From NCBI GenBank assembly GCA_036343635.1, contig JAYYVF010000015.1, positions 1 through 64,000 on the forward strand: a stretch of 64,000 bases of DNA, read 5' to 3'. The stretch comes from GCA-2693325 sp036343635. Its GTDB lineage: Bacteria; Latescibacterota; UBA2968; UBA8231. Shown here piece after piece: positions 45,721-54,731 of the stretch. The translations under genes and the position numbers were made by a program. Under the pieces are notes generated by a model, which saw nothing but the letters and a program-made list of their open reading frames with translations, was not told the DNA's origin and did no database searches. Each line of letters begins with the position of its first letter. Position 1 is the stretch's first letter.

Positions 45721-46929
45721 ATGGGACTGTCTGAAAAACAGAAAAAACATTGGTTAGAAAAGGGTTACGTTGTTGTTCCTAATGCTGTTCCAGTACCATT
45801 ATTGCGCGACGTAATTCGTTCTATAGAAGATTTTGTCGGTAAGCGCATGGATCAATCCAGTGACTGGTACAAAGACCCCGTATATCCTGGTGGAATTATC
45901 AATATGAATCACAACCAGGCTCTATGGGAAACCCGGCAATATCCATTCCTTCATGAGATCTTCACCGATATTTGGGGCACTAAAAAGTTGACCGTATCCC
46001 AGGATAGGACAAACATGAACCCTCCCGCGAATGAAACTTGGGACTATGATGGAACAATTCACTGGGATATGATCTCCACCCAACAGCCATTACCATTTAA
46101 AGTTCAAGGCCTTCTTGTGCTAACAGATACAGCAGAGAACCAAGGCGGATTTCAATGCGTCCCCGGCTTCCACCTTTGTTTAGAGGAATGGGCAAAAACC
46201 CAACCTATTGACCGACCCCCTCGACATCCTGACACACGGGGAATGAACATTAAAAATATTCCTGCTTCGGCAGGAGATTTTATAATTTGGCATAGTGCTC
46301 TTCCGCATGGTAATAGTAGAAATGTGAGCAACCTGCCCCGATTGTGTCAGTATATCACTATGAATCCGGCCATAGATCCCTTTGCTCCTTCACCAGTTCC
46401 TTTGGTTCACACAGACAGGTCCGAGATAGCAAAAGCATTTGGACTCCCTGAAGGACTCTTAGAAAGTTGGCTTAGAGCACAACGTGATGCCGATAAAGTA
46501 ATTGTAAGAGGCGAGTCGGTCAGGCCTTATGAAATCATACCAAATCTCATTCGTATCGAGCTAGATGACGGTCCAAAATATGTTAACGAGTCGTGGGGGA
46601 AAATTATTGATTCAAAAAGTATATTAATTTCTAGAGAGCATGCTTCGACACTAGGGTTAAGTATTCAACGCAATTCACCCGATAGCAACGAAAACATCTT
46701 TAAATTTGTCCAGAACATGCCTAGACCTCGGTTCCAACCAATTCTTACTGACAACCAACTGGCACGCATACCTTTTTTGCTAGGTGAACAAAACGGAGTT
46801 CATGGGAAAATTTGGAATGTAGAGGAAATTGCTGATCTAATTCGATGGGAATTCGGACTAAAAATATCAACTCAGGAGGCCAGCTTGACAACTCTCGGAA
46901 AAAAATTGGCCAACGTAAATCCTTGGTAA
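45721..46929 (+). CDS. PhyH-family oxygenase with a C-terminal winged-helix-like tail
   Basis: 402 residues. Residues 1-~225 are a complete PhyH domain: EKGYVVVPNAVP, iron pair H114-W-D116, VLTDTAENQGGFQCVPGFH, and distal histidine H191 or H196. Residues ~226-402 are an unusual tail. Its last ~60 residues (from LTDNQLARIPFLL at 342, through KIWNVEEIADLIRWEFGLKIS) follow the pattern of the winged helix in IS630-type transposases (LTxEQLAxLPxLL...xVWTxxRVAxVIRREFGVxYx). They are preceded by MPRPRFQP, like the KPRPGRPP linker of those proteins. Alternatively the tail is a coincidental helical extension. The ribosome-binding site AAGGAT is ~10 bases upstream. Confidence 0.85.
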   Translation: MGLSEKQKKHWLEKGYVVVPNAVPVPLLRDVIRSIEDFVGKRMDQSSDWYKDPVYPGGIINMNHNQALWETRQYPFLHEIFTDIWGTKKLTVSQDRTNMNPPANETWDYDGTIHWDMISTQQPLPFKVQGLLVLTDTAENQGGFQCVPGFHLCLEEWAKTQPIDRPPRHPDTRGMNIKNIPASAGDFIIWHSALPHGNSRNVSNLPRLCQYITMNPAIDPFAPSPVPLVHTDRSEIAKAFGLPEGLLESWLRAQRDADKVIVRGESVRPYEIIPNLIRIELDDGPKYVNESWGKIIDSKSILISREHASTLGLSIQRNSPDSNENIFKFVQNMPRPRFQPILTDNQLARIPFLLGEQNGVHGKIWNVEEIADLIRWEFGLKISTQEASLTTLGKKLANVNPW

Positions 46930-46968
46930 ATTTATTTCTCATGGCCAATTAATCAGCATTGGTACAAC

Positions 46969-47898
46969 TTAGCCACAATCATTATCAACTTGTGTAAGAT
47001 GCCTATCTAAAAATGAACACAAACTTGGTAAATGCACCTCGTGTCCTCCCTCATGCGCAATAAACTGCAAATTTTCCGAAGTATTTAAATCATGATAAAT
47101 CACCTGTATTTCATCCATGGCTTCGCGTGCAAGATCTACAGGAAACTGGGTCGGTGGCTCTTTAAGCCCATTTTGACAGAGCAGCGGGCGTGGGGCTATC
47201 AGCGAATATATATCCGGAAAATCGACTATATCTCGTAAACCAGGGAACTTCCAACACATACAATGATTATTTTCCATTTGATCCATCCGGGTTAAAAAAC
47301 TCGAACTTACTGCAGCGCTTATACGCGGGTCTATCGCAGCCAACCACATAACCATCTCTCCTCCCAAAGAATTACCAATACAACTAATTCTTTCGTTATC
47401 AACTTCTTCCATGGATTCTAAAAAATCCACACAGCAAATTAGATCCCATAGCCTTTCTCCCATGAGCGTCCGACCCGATTCATAAATATCATGCCGACTG
47501 ATGCCAGTCGATATGGTCACGTATCCCTGTTCAGCCAAAACATGAGCACATTTGTGATAGCTATCTTTTGTATAACAGGTATGTCGATCTCCACCATGTC
47601 CTGCAATCGCTACTACAGCTGGTGACGGGCGTGACCATCTTACCGGCACAGTTACAATTACTTCAATCTGCCTCGATGGCGTAGCATTAATTTTCAACTC
47701 TTTTGATATGTATCCATGGTTTTCAATCGACGAAACCGTTTCCACCTGAAAAGAACTTTCAGCTACACCCGAAATCTGATCGCCTATACACAGCATATCA
47801 ATCAACTGGGAACGAACATGGTCCTGCCATTGTGATGCCTGTGAGGCAGTTCCCGGCCCATATTTCATTGATCTTGCATTGGACTCCATTTTAATCAC
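46969..47898 (-). CDS. Alpha/beta hydrolase (dienelactone hydrolase / acetyl-xylan-esterase-like)
   Basis: 309 residues, no signal peptide. VVAIAGHGGDRHTCY is the oxyanion-side strand, GNSLGG at ~165-170 holds the nucleophile serine, IAPRPLLCQNG carries the acid-loop region, and HEGGHEVHLP the catalytic histidine. This layout matches large bacterial esterases of the 'platinum'/AXE type that act on acylated sugars or lactones. Its start overlaps the end of the PhyH gene at 47895 by 4 bases, so the two are coupled. Substrate unknown. Confidence 0.85.
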   Translation of the reverse strand: MIKMESNARSMKYGPGTASQASQWQDHVRSQLIDMLCIGDQISGVAESSFQVETVSSIENHGYISKELKINATPSRQIEVIVTVPVRWSRPSPAVVAIAGHGGDRHTCYTKDSYHKCAHVLAEQGYVTISTGISRHDIYESGRTLMGERLWDLICCVDFLESMEEVDNERISCIGNSLGGEMVMWLAAIDPRISAAVSSSFLTRMDQMENNHCMCWKFPGLRDIVDFPDIYSLIAPRPLLCQNGLKEPPTQFPVDLAREAMDEIQVIYHDLNTSENLQFIAHEGGHEVHLPSLCSFLDRHLTQVDNDCG

Positions 47899-48968
47899 TC
47901 CTCGGAAAATCTATCGACAATACTACGAACTATTTCACTCCAATCATCCCAAAGACCATCACCCTCCGGACGTCGCGGAGGCGACTCAGAAGCGGGACCT
48001 AAGTCGATACCGTGCTCTCTCCGTATATTGGGTGGAGGAGATGGCCTTCCCCCCTTAACATAGCGATGTTCAAAACTTCTCTTGTGGACAGATTTTTTAT
48101 AGGCATCGTAAATAATCATCTGTCGAATTCGAGGTGGATCACTATAATTGTGTGTGGCGGAATGAAACATCCGACCATGCCAAAGAACAATGTCTCCCTC
48201 TTCACCGTAAAATTCAAACGGCTCAATATCCTTCAACATTTTCCTTAATTCCGGAGGCTGAGGCAGTACAAACTCAGCCGCTCCACTTTCTGGATGCGGT
48301 GGATGAAAAATCGAATAGCGGGCAATATCGGCTGATTCAGTATCGGCTTCATAAAGTAGCCGATGACTACCTGGAAATAAGGCAATACCTCCACCATTCT
48401 GAGGAACTGTGTCGATGTAACCACTAACGACTAAATGAACTGGCTCGGGATCCATGTGAGCCCCTCCGAGAGCTGTTTCCCTAAAAGATGGTGATGATTC
48501 GTCGCGCTCCTCGGGGAGAACGCAATAAATACCCCGCAACTCTTTTCCTCCCCAAACTGGCCAACCACGTAAACGGCTTCCTTGTGGATCTGGATCATTT
48601 TCAGACGAGGTAACTTCGGGCAGGACAACCTCACCCTCACCAAGAAACTCCTCAAACCAAGGAAATACACGACGCGGGAGAAGATCGATCATGTCCTCAT
48701 CACCTGATAATTCACGTAATCTCCAGGAAAATTGCTTGCTGCGGTCATTCATACCGTCCGGGGTACTTTTTTGATCCGTCACAGGAAAACCCCTAATCCA
48801 ACTAGAAGAGTCATGACGCCGTAAATATTTAGACGTATTCCCTACCCACAACCTGTCTCTAGCCACTGCACAGAGTTTAGGATCAAGAACGTTCCGCTTG
48901 ACCAAGAACCCATTTTTTACAAAGAATCGAATCTCTTCTTCTGTGAGCTTTGAAAGTGATTTTTTCAT
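47895..48968 (-). CDS. PhyH-family Fe/2-oxoglutarate oxygenase
   Basis: 357 residues from the ATG at 48968 (AAGG a few bases upstream; a TTG at 48992 is the alternative). VKNGFLVKRNVLD opens the domain; the iron pair is H171-M-D173 (GGAHMDPEP); GYIDTVPQNGGGIALFPGSHR follows; and the distal histidine is H264 or H269 (LWHGRMFHSATH), with arginine in PPRIRQMIIYD. It is larger than the neighbours because of inserts at ~50-100 and ~120-160. It is coupled to the esterase, which suggests oxygenation and ester hydrolysis of one substrate. Confidence 0.87.
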   Translation of the reverse strand: MKKSLSKLTEEEIRFFVKNGFLVKRNVLDPKLCAVARDRLWVGNTSKYLRRHDSSSWIRGFPVTDQKSTPDGMNDRSKQFSWRLRELSGDEDMIDLLPRRVFPWFEEFLGEGEVVLPEVTSSENDPDPQGSRLRGWPVWGGKELRGIYCVLPEERDESSPSFRETALGGAHMDPEPVHLVVSGYIDTVPQNGGGIALFPGSHRLLYEADTESADIARYSIFHPPHPESGAAEFVLPQPPELRKMLKDIEPFEFYGEEGDIVLWHGRMFHSATHNYSDPPRIRQMIIYDAYKKSVHKRSFEHRYVKGGRPSPPPNIRREHGIDLGPASESPPRRPEGDGLWDDWSEIVRSIVDRFSEE

Positions 48969-49052
48969 TGTAACCTTGATATTCGTAGGCAACGTTTTTG
49001 TGAACTATTTCCAACTATAATTCAATCTGGCATTTTTTCGAATTTTGGTGAT

Positions 49053-49964
49053 CTACTGGCATTTTTCCAAATGTTCTAAATGACCTGTAAGGGGAAAACA
49101 TAGGTACGGTGAGGCCTCATCCGGCCATGCACCTAAAACAGGACCAAGGCTATAGGTCAAATCTGCGAGAGTTTGGTCAACTTTACTTTCTTGCAGTTGC
49201 GTAATTAACGCTTGGTCAACTCTGTCTACATAGTCACGGCTTTCTTCCAAAAAGGAAGCCACCTCTGGTCCTGAATAGACTGGATAGTGACTCGTCAAAA
49301 GAATGTCGAACTGATGTTTAAGTAGATGCTCAAGGCTGAATATATAATCTTGAGTATGACGGTACGTAGGCGGGAAAGCGGGACTACCGTCAGCTCTAGG
49401 CACAGCATTATGCAAGGCAGCATCGGCAATGATAGCAATATTTCTACCTGGATCGTATACAGTTAAGTGCCCGCGAGTGTGACCAGGAGTATGCCAGATT
49501 TCGACATTCCATCCATCTCCCAGATTCAACTTTTCACCCCCCTGCAACGAGATGTCTACAGGGATATGCCGTGAAGCCTTTCGAATGAATTCTTTGGCAT
49601 CGTCGCCATCTCCAATTCCATGATCTTTCTCCCACTCACTATAACGCCTATCAATCATGACTTCGATATCTTCTACCATCTCCCGATCTGCCTCGTAACA
49701 CATGAATATGGCCCTTGGACACATTTCACGCACCGAGGCATTGCCCGCTGTATGATCAAAATCAGCATGGGTATTTATTACAAAATGTAGGCTGCTAAGA
49801 TCTAACCCGATTGACCTCGCATAAGGCTCGATCCATTCCTCCGGCATCTCATCTGTCCCTGTATCTATCAGTAGGGTATGGTCTTTACCTACAAGTAGAA
49901 AGACACAAACAACCCCCTCGCCAAAAGGTATTTCTATCCGATGGATTCCAGGGACTATCTCCAT
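49053..49964 (-). CDS. MBL-fold metallo-hydrolase
   Basis: 303 residues. The metal motif reads H66-A-D68-F-D70-H71 (THADFDHTAG), so the second histidine of the usual HxHxDH is an aspartate, a variant known in some MBL subfamilies. Further ligands are WHTPGHTRGH and HYPVYSG. The enzyme probably hydrolyses a thioester, lactone or phosphoester. It ends 84 bases after the PhyH gene start on the same strand and lies downstream of the PhyH/SDR group, so it may share their transcript. Confidence 0.88.
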   Translation of the reverse strand: MEIVPGIHRIEIPFGEGVVCVFLLVGKDHTLLIDTGTDEMPEEWIEPYARSIGLDLSSLHFVINTHADFDHTAGNASVREMCPRAIFMCYEADREMVEDIEVMIDRRYSEWEKDHGIGDGDDAKEFIRKASRHIPVDISLQGGEKLNLGDGWNVEIWHTPGHTRGHLTVYDPGRNIAIIADAALHNAVPRADGSPAFPPTYRHTQDYIFSLEHLLKHQFDILLTSHYPVYSGPEVASFLEESRDYVDRVDQALITQLQESKVDQTLADLTYSLGPVLGAWPDEASPYLCFPLTGHLEHLEKCQ

Positions 49965-50023
49965 ACCATCTCTCTCTTTTTAAAAAAAACAAATTGATTT
50001 ATTGTTTACTTAAACTACCCTAA

Positions 50024-50878
50024 TTAGGGGTGTTGTTCATCATCACGAGACTGAGCTTGAAGTTCATAAAGTGAGGCCGATTCCTCACGGTAGGTTGGAA
50101 TTGGAAAGTTTTCTCGATCAAACCGTGCTACAGAAGCCGTTTTTCCGCGAACTTGACGAACAAATTTTTCTCCTTTTACCGTCATAGAACCGCAGAAAAT
50201 AGGAAATGCATCTGCAGCTCTATAACTCAGTATTAGGGTCCGACGGGGATTAGACGAAAGATTGGGGGCAGAAGCATGCGGAGTCATTCCATGCATAAAG
50301 ATAGCTGTACCTGCTGAACCGGATGCGATTTCAGCCTTTTCCGAATCAATCTGTTCTGTGAACCGACCTTGGAAAAATTCCTCGCTCGAATGTCTAAACA
50401 ATCGGCCACGGTGATAGCCTGGAAGCAGCCGTAATGCACCATTCTCCGCAGATGAGTCATCTAAATAAAATAGGATTGCCAAAGAGTCCGTATTCGTTAG
50501 GGGATAATACGACAGATCTTGATGCCATTCGACAACGGAACCTATAGACGCAGGTTTCATATTAAGTTTGGAATAATGAAATAAAATATCTGGCCCGACC
50601 AACTGCTCTATGCAGTCAAGCAATCGACAGTCTTCGGAGAGATCTTTAAATGTTCCGTAGTAGGAACAAGGTTCATACAACCGACGAACAGCCGTCCCGG
50701 TGTTCGACTGATCTGGCTCCATTTCCATTCTATCTACATCATGATTCGCCACAGTGTTCCCATCCGTAATTTGTGCTACCTCTTCCAAAAGCGATTGGAC
50801 CATTGCGCCAGAAAGATAATTAGGATACACCGTATAACCATCCCGGCTGAACTGTTCAAACTGAACTTTGTTTAACAT
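50024..50878 (-). CDS. PhyH-family Fe/2-oxoglutarate oxygenase
   Basis: 284 residues. SRDGYTVYPNYLSG, iron pair H119-Q-D121 (VEWHQDLSYYP), LFYLDDSSAENGALRLLPGYHRG, and distal histidine H196 or H201 (FMHGMTPHAS), followed by RRTLILSYRAAD. This close match to phytanoyl-CoA hydroxylase spacing includes the WHQD motif common in bacterial PhyH. The start at 50878 is set by GAGGAG eight bases upstream. It follows the SDR gene by 13 bases and is probably in one operon with it. Confidence 0.9.
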   Translation of the reverse strand: MLNKVQFEQFSRDGYTVYPNYLSGAMVQSLLEEVAQITDGNTVANHDVDRMEMEPDQSNTGTAVRRLYEPCSYYGTFKDLSEDCRLLDCIEQLVGPDILFHYSKLNMKPASIGSVVEWHQDLSYYPLTNTDSLAILFYLDDSSAENGALRLLPGYHRGRLFRHSSEEFFQGRFTEQIDSEKAEIASGSAGTAIFMHGMTPHASAPNLSSNPRRTLILSYRAADAFPIFCGSMTVKGEKFVRQVRGKTASVARFDRENFPIPTYREESASLYELQAQSRDDEQHP

Positions 50879-50886
50879 TTTATTAA

Positions 50887-50892
50887 CTCCTC
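50887..50892 (-). promoter_or_regulatory. Ribosome-binding site fixing the PhyH start
   Basis: GAGGAG on the minus strand, eight bases ahead of the ATG at 50878, overlapping the end of the SDR gene. It selects this start over 50917. Confidence 0.65.
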
Positions 50893-51659
50893 TAATCCGT
50901 CCTGCATAGTAAACCACCGTCTACGACTAAGGAGGTGCCCGTAACAAAGGATGCTTCGTCCGAGGCCAGATACAAAACAGCATTGGCGACATCCCGACCC
51001 AACCCAAGACGCTTGGCTGGAACAAGTTCGGCATATCTTTGGCGTTCATCGTCTGGAACATCAAGATTGTCCCATAGGGGAGTTAGAATTGCACCCGGCA
51101 AAACCGCATTGACTCGTATATCGGGCCCAAAATCTATCGCCAACGTCCGCGTCAACCCCAACAATCCAGCTTTGGCAGCATCGTATGCTGTGCAAGTTTC
51201 AAAACTGACCAACGAGTGAACGGATGCAGTATTCACGATTGCTCCACCACCATTCTTCCGCATTACAGGTATCCCGTATTTTGCAGAGATATACGAAGAT
51301 TTTAGACCGGAATCCAACGTTTTGTCCCAATCGCCCTCCTCTAGGTCAAGTGCAGATCCGTGGCGAAACCATATGGCATTATTGTGCAATATATCTAACC
51401 GGCCAAATGTCTCTTCGGTTTTTTGGATTAAATTTTTTATCTGGAAAGATTCAGATACATCCGTTTTGATGAATTCGGCTCGGCCGTCCAACTCCAAAAT
51501 ACGTTCGACAACACGAAGTCCATTTTCTTCATCAATATCAGCAACACAAACTGCCGCCCCCTCCTCGGCAAAACGCACGGCAGTCTCCTCACCTATGCCC
51601 GATGCGCCACCGGTAACTATAGCGACCTTCCCAGCTATTCGCCCTATATGTTTATTCAT
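50892..51659 (-). CDS. Short-chain dehydrogenase/reductase
   Basis: 255 residues, typical classical SDR. The NAD(P) motif TGGASGIGEETA is at ~15-26, with VADIDEENG (an aspartate favouring NAD), HNNAIW, the active-site serine in VNTASVHS, YDAAKAG with the tyrosine-lysine pair, and C-terminal TGTSLVVDGGLL. GAGGAGG precedes the ATG. It lies between the Gfo/Idh/MocA gene and a PhyH gene on the same strand and probably oxidises a hydroxylated intermediate. Confidence 0.93.
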   Translation of the reverse strand: MNKHIGRIAGKVAIVTGGASGIGEETAVRFAEEGAAVCVADIDEENGLRVVERILELDGRAEFIKTDVSESFQIKNLIQKTEETFGRLDILHNNAIWFRHGSALDLEEGDWDKTLDSGLKSSYISAKYGIPVMRKNGGGAIVNTASVHSLVSFETCTAYDAAKAGLLGLTRTLAIDFGPDIRVNAVLPGAILTPLWDNLDVPDDERQRYAELVPAKRLGLGRDVANAVLYLASDEASFVTGTSLVVDGGLLCRTD

Positions 51660-51733
51660 AATCTATCCTCCTCAGTTGTTTAGGTATCAACCCAAAACTT
51701 CTCAAACTGAATCATCAACTTCATAAACAAAAA

Positions 51734-52732
51734 TCACAGAGAAATAATCTTTCTCGTATCCATCGATTTTTTCACTGCATCCATTACGCGCATCTGTCTG
51801 ACACTATGTTCGGCCGGTATACGGTGCGAACATTCCCCACTAAGACAGGAAAACAGATGATTTAACTGAGAAACAAACTGAAACTGAGGAGGAAAATCAA
51901 AGCGCTCTTCACCGTGATTATTACGCAATACAAGCTGAACTGCACAGTTTTCATTGTTCCATGCCTGGTCCATAAACAGCATACCCTCCTCGCCAGACAC
52001 TTCAGCATACTGGGAAGCCCAGGCATCGAAACCAACTGAAATCTGTGCCGTCCGACCACCATCAAAAACCAACATAATAGAGGCGGCATCATCAACTTCT
52101 ACGCCACGAACCTGCGAAGAAAAAACAAATTTAGGCTCATGGCCAAAAATAGAGCGAGCATGGTGAATGTTATAGCAAGCCAAATCATAAATCGATCCGC
52201 CTCCCTGCTCTCTGTTAAACCGCCAATTCAACTCTGGACTTCTACTAGTTAAATTAACGTTCGTGCAGAAAGTACTACGAACTCCCAATACCTTACCAAT
52301 GGCTCCAGAAGCAACCAACCGATGCGCCTCGATGTGCATTGGATGGTGCCGAAATTTGAAAGCTTCTGCGACCAACACACCCTCATTATTTGCACAAGAA
52401 ACCAATTCCTGAGCTTGTTCAGCAGTCTGTGTAAATGGTTTTTCGCATAAAATTGCCCGAACACGTCCTGAACAGGCTAAATCAATACCAATTTGTGCAT
52501 GGGAAATACCCCAGGTACAGATTATGACCAGGTCAAATGAATGCTCAGACAACATATCTGTTGTTGCTCCATAAAAATTCGTTATCCCCGCCTTGCGACC
52601 AAATTCCTCAGCACGGTTAAACGAAACATCACAAATAGCAACTAAGTCTGCTTCATCTATCTGACGGATGGCCTCTACATGTGCATGAGCTATACCTCCT
52701 GCACCAACAATTCCAATACGGTAGGTAGCCAT
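51734..52732 (-). CDS. Gfo/Idh/MocA family oxidoreductase
   Basis: 332 residues. GIVGAGGIAHAHVEA nucleotide-binding motif, CTWGISHAQ, EKPFTQTAEQA (family lysine) and GGGSIYDLACYNIHHAR in the C-terminal domain. Probably an NAD-dependent sugar or polyol dehydrogenase. The ATG at 52732 (GGTGG upstream) is chosen over a TTG eight codons earlier. It starts two bases after the end of the PhyH gene at 52735, so PhyH, this enzyme, SDR, PhyH and the MBL gene appear to form one minus-strand run. Confidence 0.92.
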   Translation of the reverse strand: MATYRIGIVGAGGIAHAHVEAIRQIDEADLVAICDVSFNRAEEFGRKAGITNFYGATTDMLSEHSFDLVIICTWGISHAQIGIDLACSGRVRAILCEKPFTQTAEQAQELVSCANNEGVLVAEAFKFRHHPMHIEAHRLVASGAIGKVLGVRSTFCTNVNLTSRSPELNWRFNREQGGGSIYDLACYNIHHARSIFGHEPKFVFSSQVRGVEVDDAASIMLVFDGGRTAQISVGFDAWASQYAEVSGEEGMLFMDQAWNNENCAVQLVLRNNHGEERFDFPPQFQFVSQLNHLFSCLSGECSHRIPAEHSVRQMRVMDAVKKSMDTRKIISL

Positions 52733-52734
52733 GG

Positions 52735-53526
52735 CTATTCCACCTTTTCCTGCCAATGTTCAGCAATTCTTTTTTCGTCAGCTGGACCGGCCTCAGATAC
52801 CAACTCAAGAACCTCCGGACTTAACCGATTTAAAATTTCTTTGGGTAATTCACTAGCTGAAGCCGTCTGAGGTCGATAACGCAAGACAAGAATAATCCGT
52901 TCCCTATTAACGGGTATCCAAGGCAGAGCACCGTGAGTTAGGGATTCGGAGATAATGAGGACATCTCCAGCTTTAGGCGTCACGTTTACTAAGCCATCAG
53001 GAAGGGGGCCATTACCAAGGGTTCCCCCATCAAATAGTTCGGACGGTCTCTCAAATTCTGCTTTATGAGACCCCGGCAAAACAACCACACCTCCATCTCC
53101 AGGATAAACATCTGTCAAATAAGGGAATACAACTATATGATCTGTAAAAATACGTCCATTTTTAACTTCATAGCGGCTACTATCCCAACCCCAATCTTCC
53201 CGAGCACAATGTAAACGTGTCGCTTCATCTTGAAGATCATGTCGACTAATTTGCAAAGTTCCACTGACCAAACGCGGCTTGCCGTTTGTTACCTCAAGTA
53301 TTATTGGCCAATATGATGGGTGCATAGTCAAGCTCTGCAGGGAAGGATCAAAAGCAAAACCATGCTTATGTAAGCGACCCTCAACCGAAAAACCGATCGG
53401 TAAGGATTCAGATCGAGAATATTTTTCGGCAGCAGCACGTGCAGATTCAACTTCATCGTCACTTAGTGCTCCCGACAAAAGTAAAAAACCCTGAACATCA
53501 AAAATATAGCGCTGTTCCGGCGTCAA
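52735..53526 (-). CDS. PhyH-family protein with HxA in place of HxD
   Basis: 263 residues. FDVQGFLLLSGALS opens the domain; GDGGVVVLPGSHKAEF and the distal histidine H198 (SLTHGALPW) with NRERIILVLRY are standard. The proximal iron motif reads H106-C107-A108 in TRLHCARED, so the carboxylate ligand is replaced by alanine, as in the halogenase SyrB2. An aspartate two residues on could act as a substitute ligand. This is the first gene of the minus-strand run below galM. Confidence 0.82.
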   Translation of the reverse strand: MTPEQRYIFDVQGFLLLSGALSDDEVESARAAAEKYSRSESLPIGFSVEGRLHKHGFAFDPSLQSLTMHPSYWPIILEVTNGKPRLVSGTLQISRHDLQDEATRLHCAREDWGWDSSRYEVKNGRIFTDHIVVFPYLTDVYPGDGGVVVLPGSHKAEFERPSELFDGGTLGNGPLPDGLVNVTPKAGDVLIISESLTHGALPWIPVNRERIILVLRYRPQTASASELPKEILNRLSPEVLELVSEAGPADEKRIAEHWQEKVE

Positions 53527-53533
53527 TTTTCAT

Positions 53534-54655
53534 CTACCTAGTTGAAAAAACATGTGTTGTAACAGAACGAAATTTTTCTCCAGGTCTTAGAACGACCGAG
53601 GGAAATCCATTTTGGTTAATGGAATCTGGGAAATGCTGCGTCTCCAGACATAAACCATCATAGCGATTATAAACAGTCCCGCGTTTCCCTTTCAAATTAT
53701 CCAAATGAATACCGGAGTATACCTGAACGGCTGGTTCAGTCGTGTAGACAGTCATCACCCTCCCACTCTTCGGATCATACAACTCTGCAGCTAAACCGGG
53801 CTCATTCCCCCCTCCATTGTCCAAAACAAAATTGTGATCGTAACCTCCGATATCTACTTGCGCTATTCGGCCTCCCACGCTGGCCGGTTTAGTAAAGTCC
53901 AATGGACTCCCCGAAACAGGAAGCAACCTCCCCGTGGGAATCAGAGTCTCATCCGGCTCTGTGAAATATCGGGCCTTTAACGTCAGAATCTGGCCCAGAA
54001 TATCTCCCTCACCGGCCAAATTAAAATATGAATGATTTGTGAGGTTTATTGGTGTAGGTCGATCGGTGTCGGCTTCGTACTCTATTATGAAATTATTTTT
54101 CGAGGATAGAATATAGGTAACTTTTACGTTCAGATTCCCGGGATAACCTTCTTCTCCGTCAGGGCTCGTGTAGGATAAACGCAGTGCTACTCCTTCACGG
54201 CGCGTGATCACCTCAGCGTCCCAAATGACTTTATCAAACCCCTTCAAACCACCATGGAGGTGATTTGGTCCATTATTGACCGCTAATTCGTATTTCGCCC
54301 CGTCTAATTGAAATCGTCCTAAAGCAATCCGATTTGCCACGCGCCCTGTTATGCAACCAAAATAAGGATTCTCTTCCTCGTATTGGTCAAACTGATCAAA
54401 ACCCAATACTACGTCCCCCAATTCCCCGTTACGGTCAGGCATCCAGAGTTCTGAAACAATACCACCGTAATTTAAAATTCGAACCATCGCACCATTTTCA
54501 TTCTCTAATGTGTAACGCACAACAGAAAGTCCATCTTTTGTGACTGCATACTGTTCTTGTTCCACACTAGCCTCCAAGGAATTTTGATCAAGAAATGCTA
54601 ACAAAACAAATAACACACCAATAATGAGCATAACAGACTCCTTTATAAACTTCAT
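53534..54655 (-). CDS. galM: Galactose mutarotase (aldose 1-epimerase), exported
   Basis: 373 residues. Interconverts alpha and beta anomers of hexoses. A signal peptide is present (ESVMLIIGVLFVLLAFL, residues ~6-22). The family motifs are ILNYGGIVSELWMPD, GRVANRIALGRF, NHLHGGLKGFDKVIW with the catalytic histidine, INLTNHSYFNLAG with the second histidine, DYTKPASVG-like DFTKPASVGGR and the C-terminal catalytic glutamate in LETQHFPDS. Divergent from the sugar ABC transporter operon across 76 bases, so it likely prepares sugars in the periplasm for uptake. Confidence 0.93.
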   Translation of the reverse strand: MKFIKESVMLIIGVLFVLLAFLDQNSLEASVEQEQYAVTKDGLSVVRYTLENENGAMVRILNYGGIVSELWMPDRNGELGDVVLGFDQFDQYEEENPYFGCITGRVANRIALGRFQLDGAKYELAVNNGPNHLHGGLKGFDKVIWDAEVITRREGVALRLSYTSPDGEEGYPGNLNVKVTYILSSKNNFIIEYEADTDRPTPINLTNHSYFNLAGEGDILGQILTLKARYFTEPDETLIPTGRLLPVSGSPLDFTKPASVGGRIAQVDIGGYDHNFVLDNGGGNEPGLAAELYDPKSGRVMTVYTTEPAVQVYSGIHLDNLKGKRGTVYNRYDGLCLETQHFPDSINQNGFPSVVLRPGEKFRSVTTHVFSTR

Positions 54656-54731
54656 TTACTACTTGCATACCATAGGAACATACTCGTAAAATAAGTAGTG
54701 AAATTGGTCACACCAACCCCACAACAAGAGA

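Noticed and set aside
51322..51726. 134-codon plus-strand ORF
   Set aside because: Antisense to the SDR at 50892-51659.
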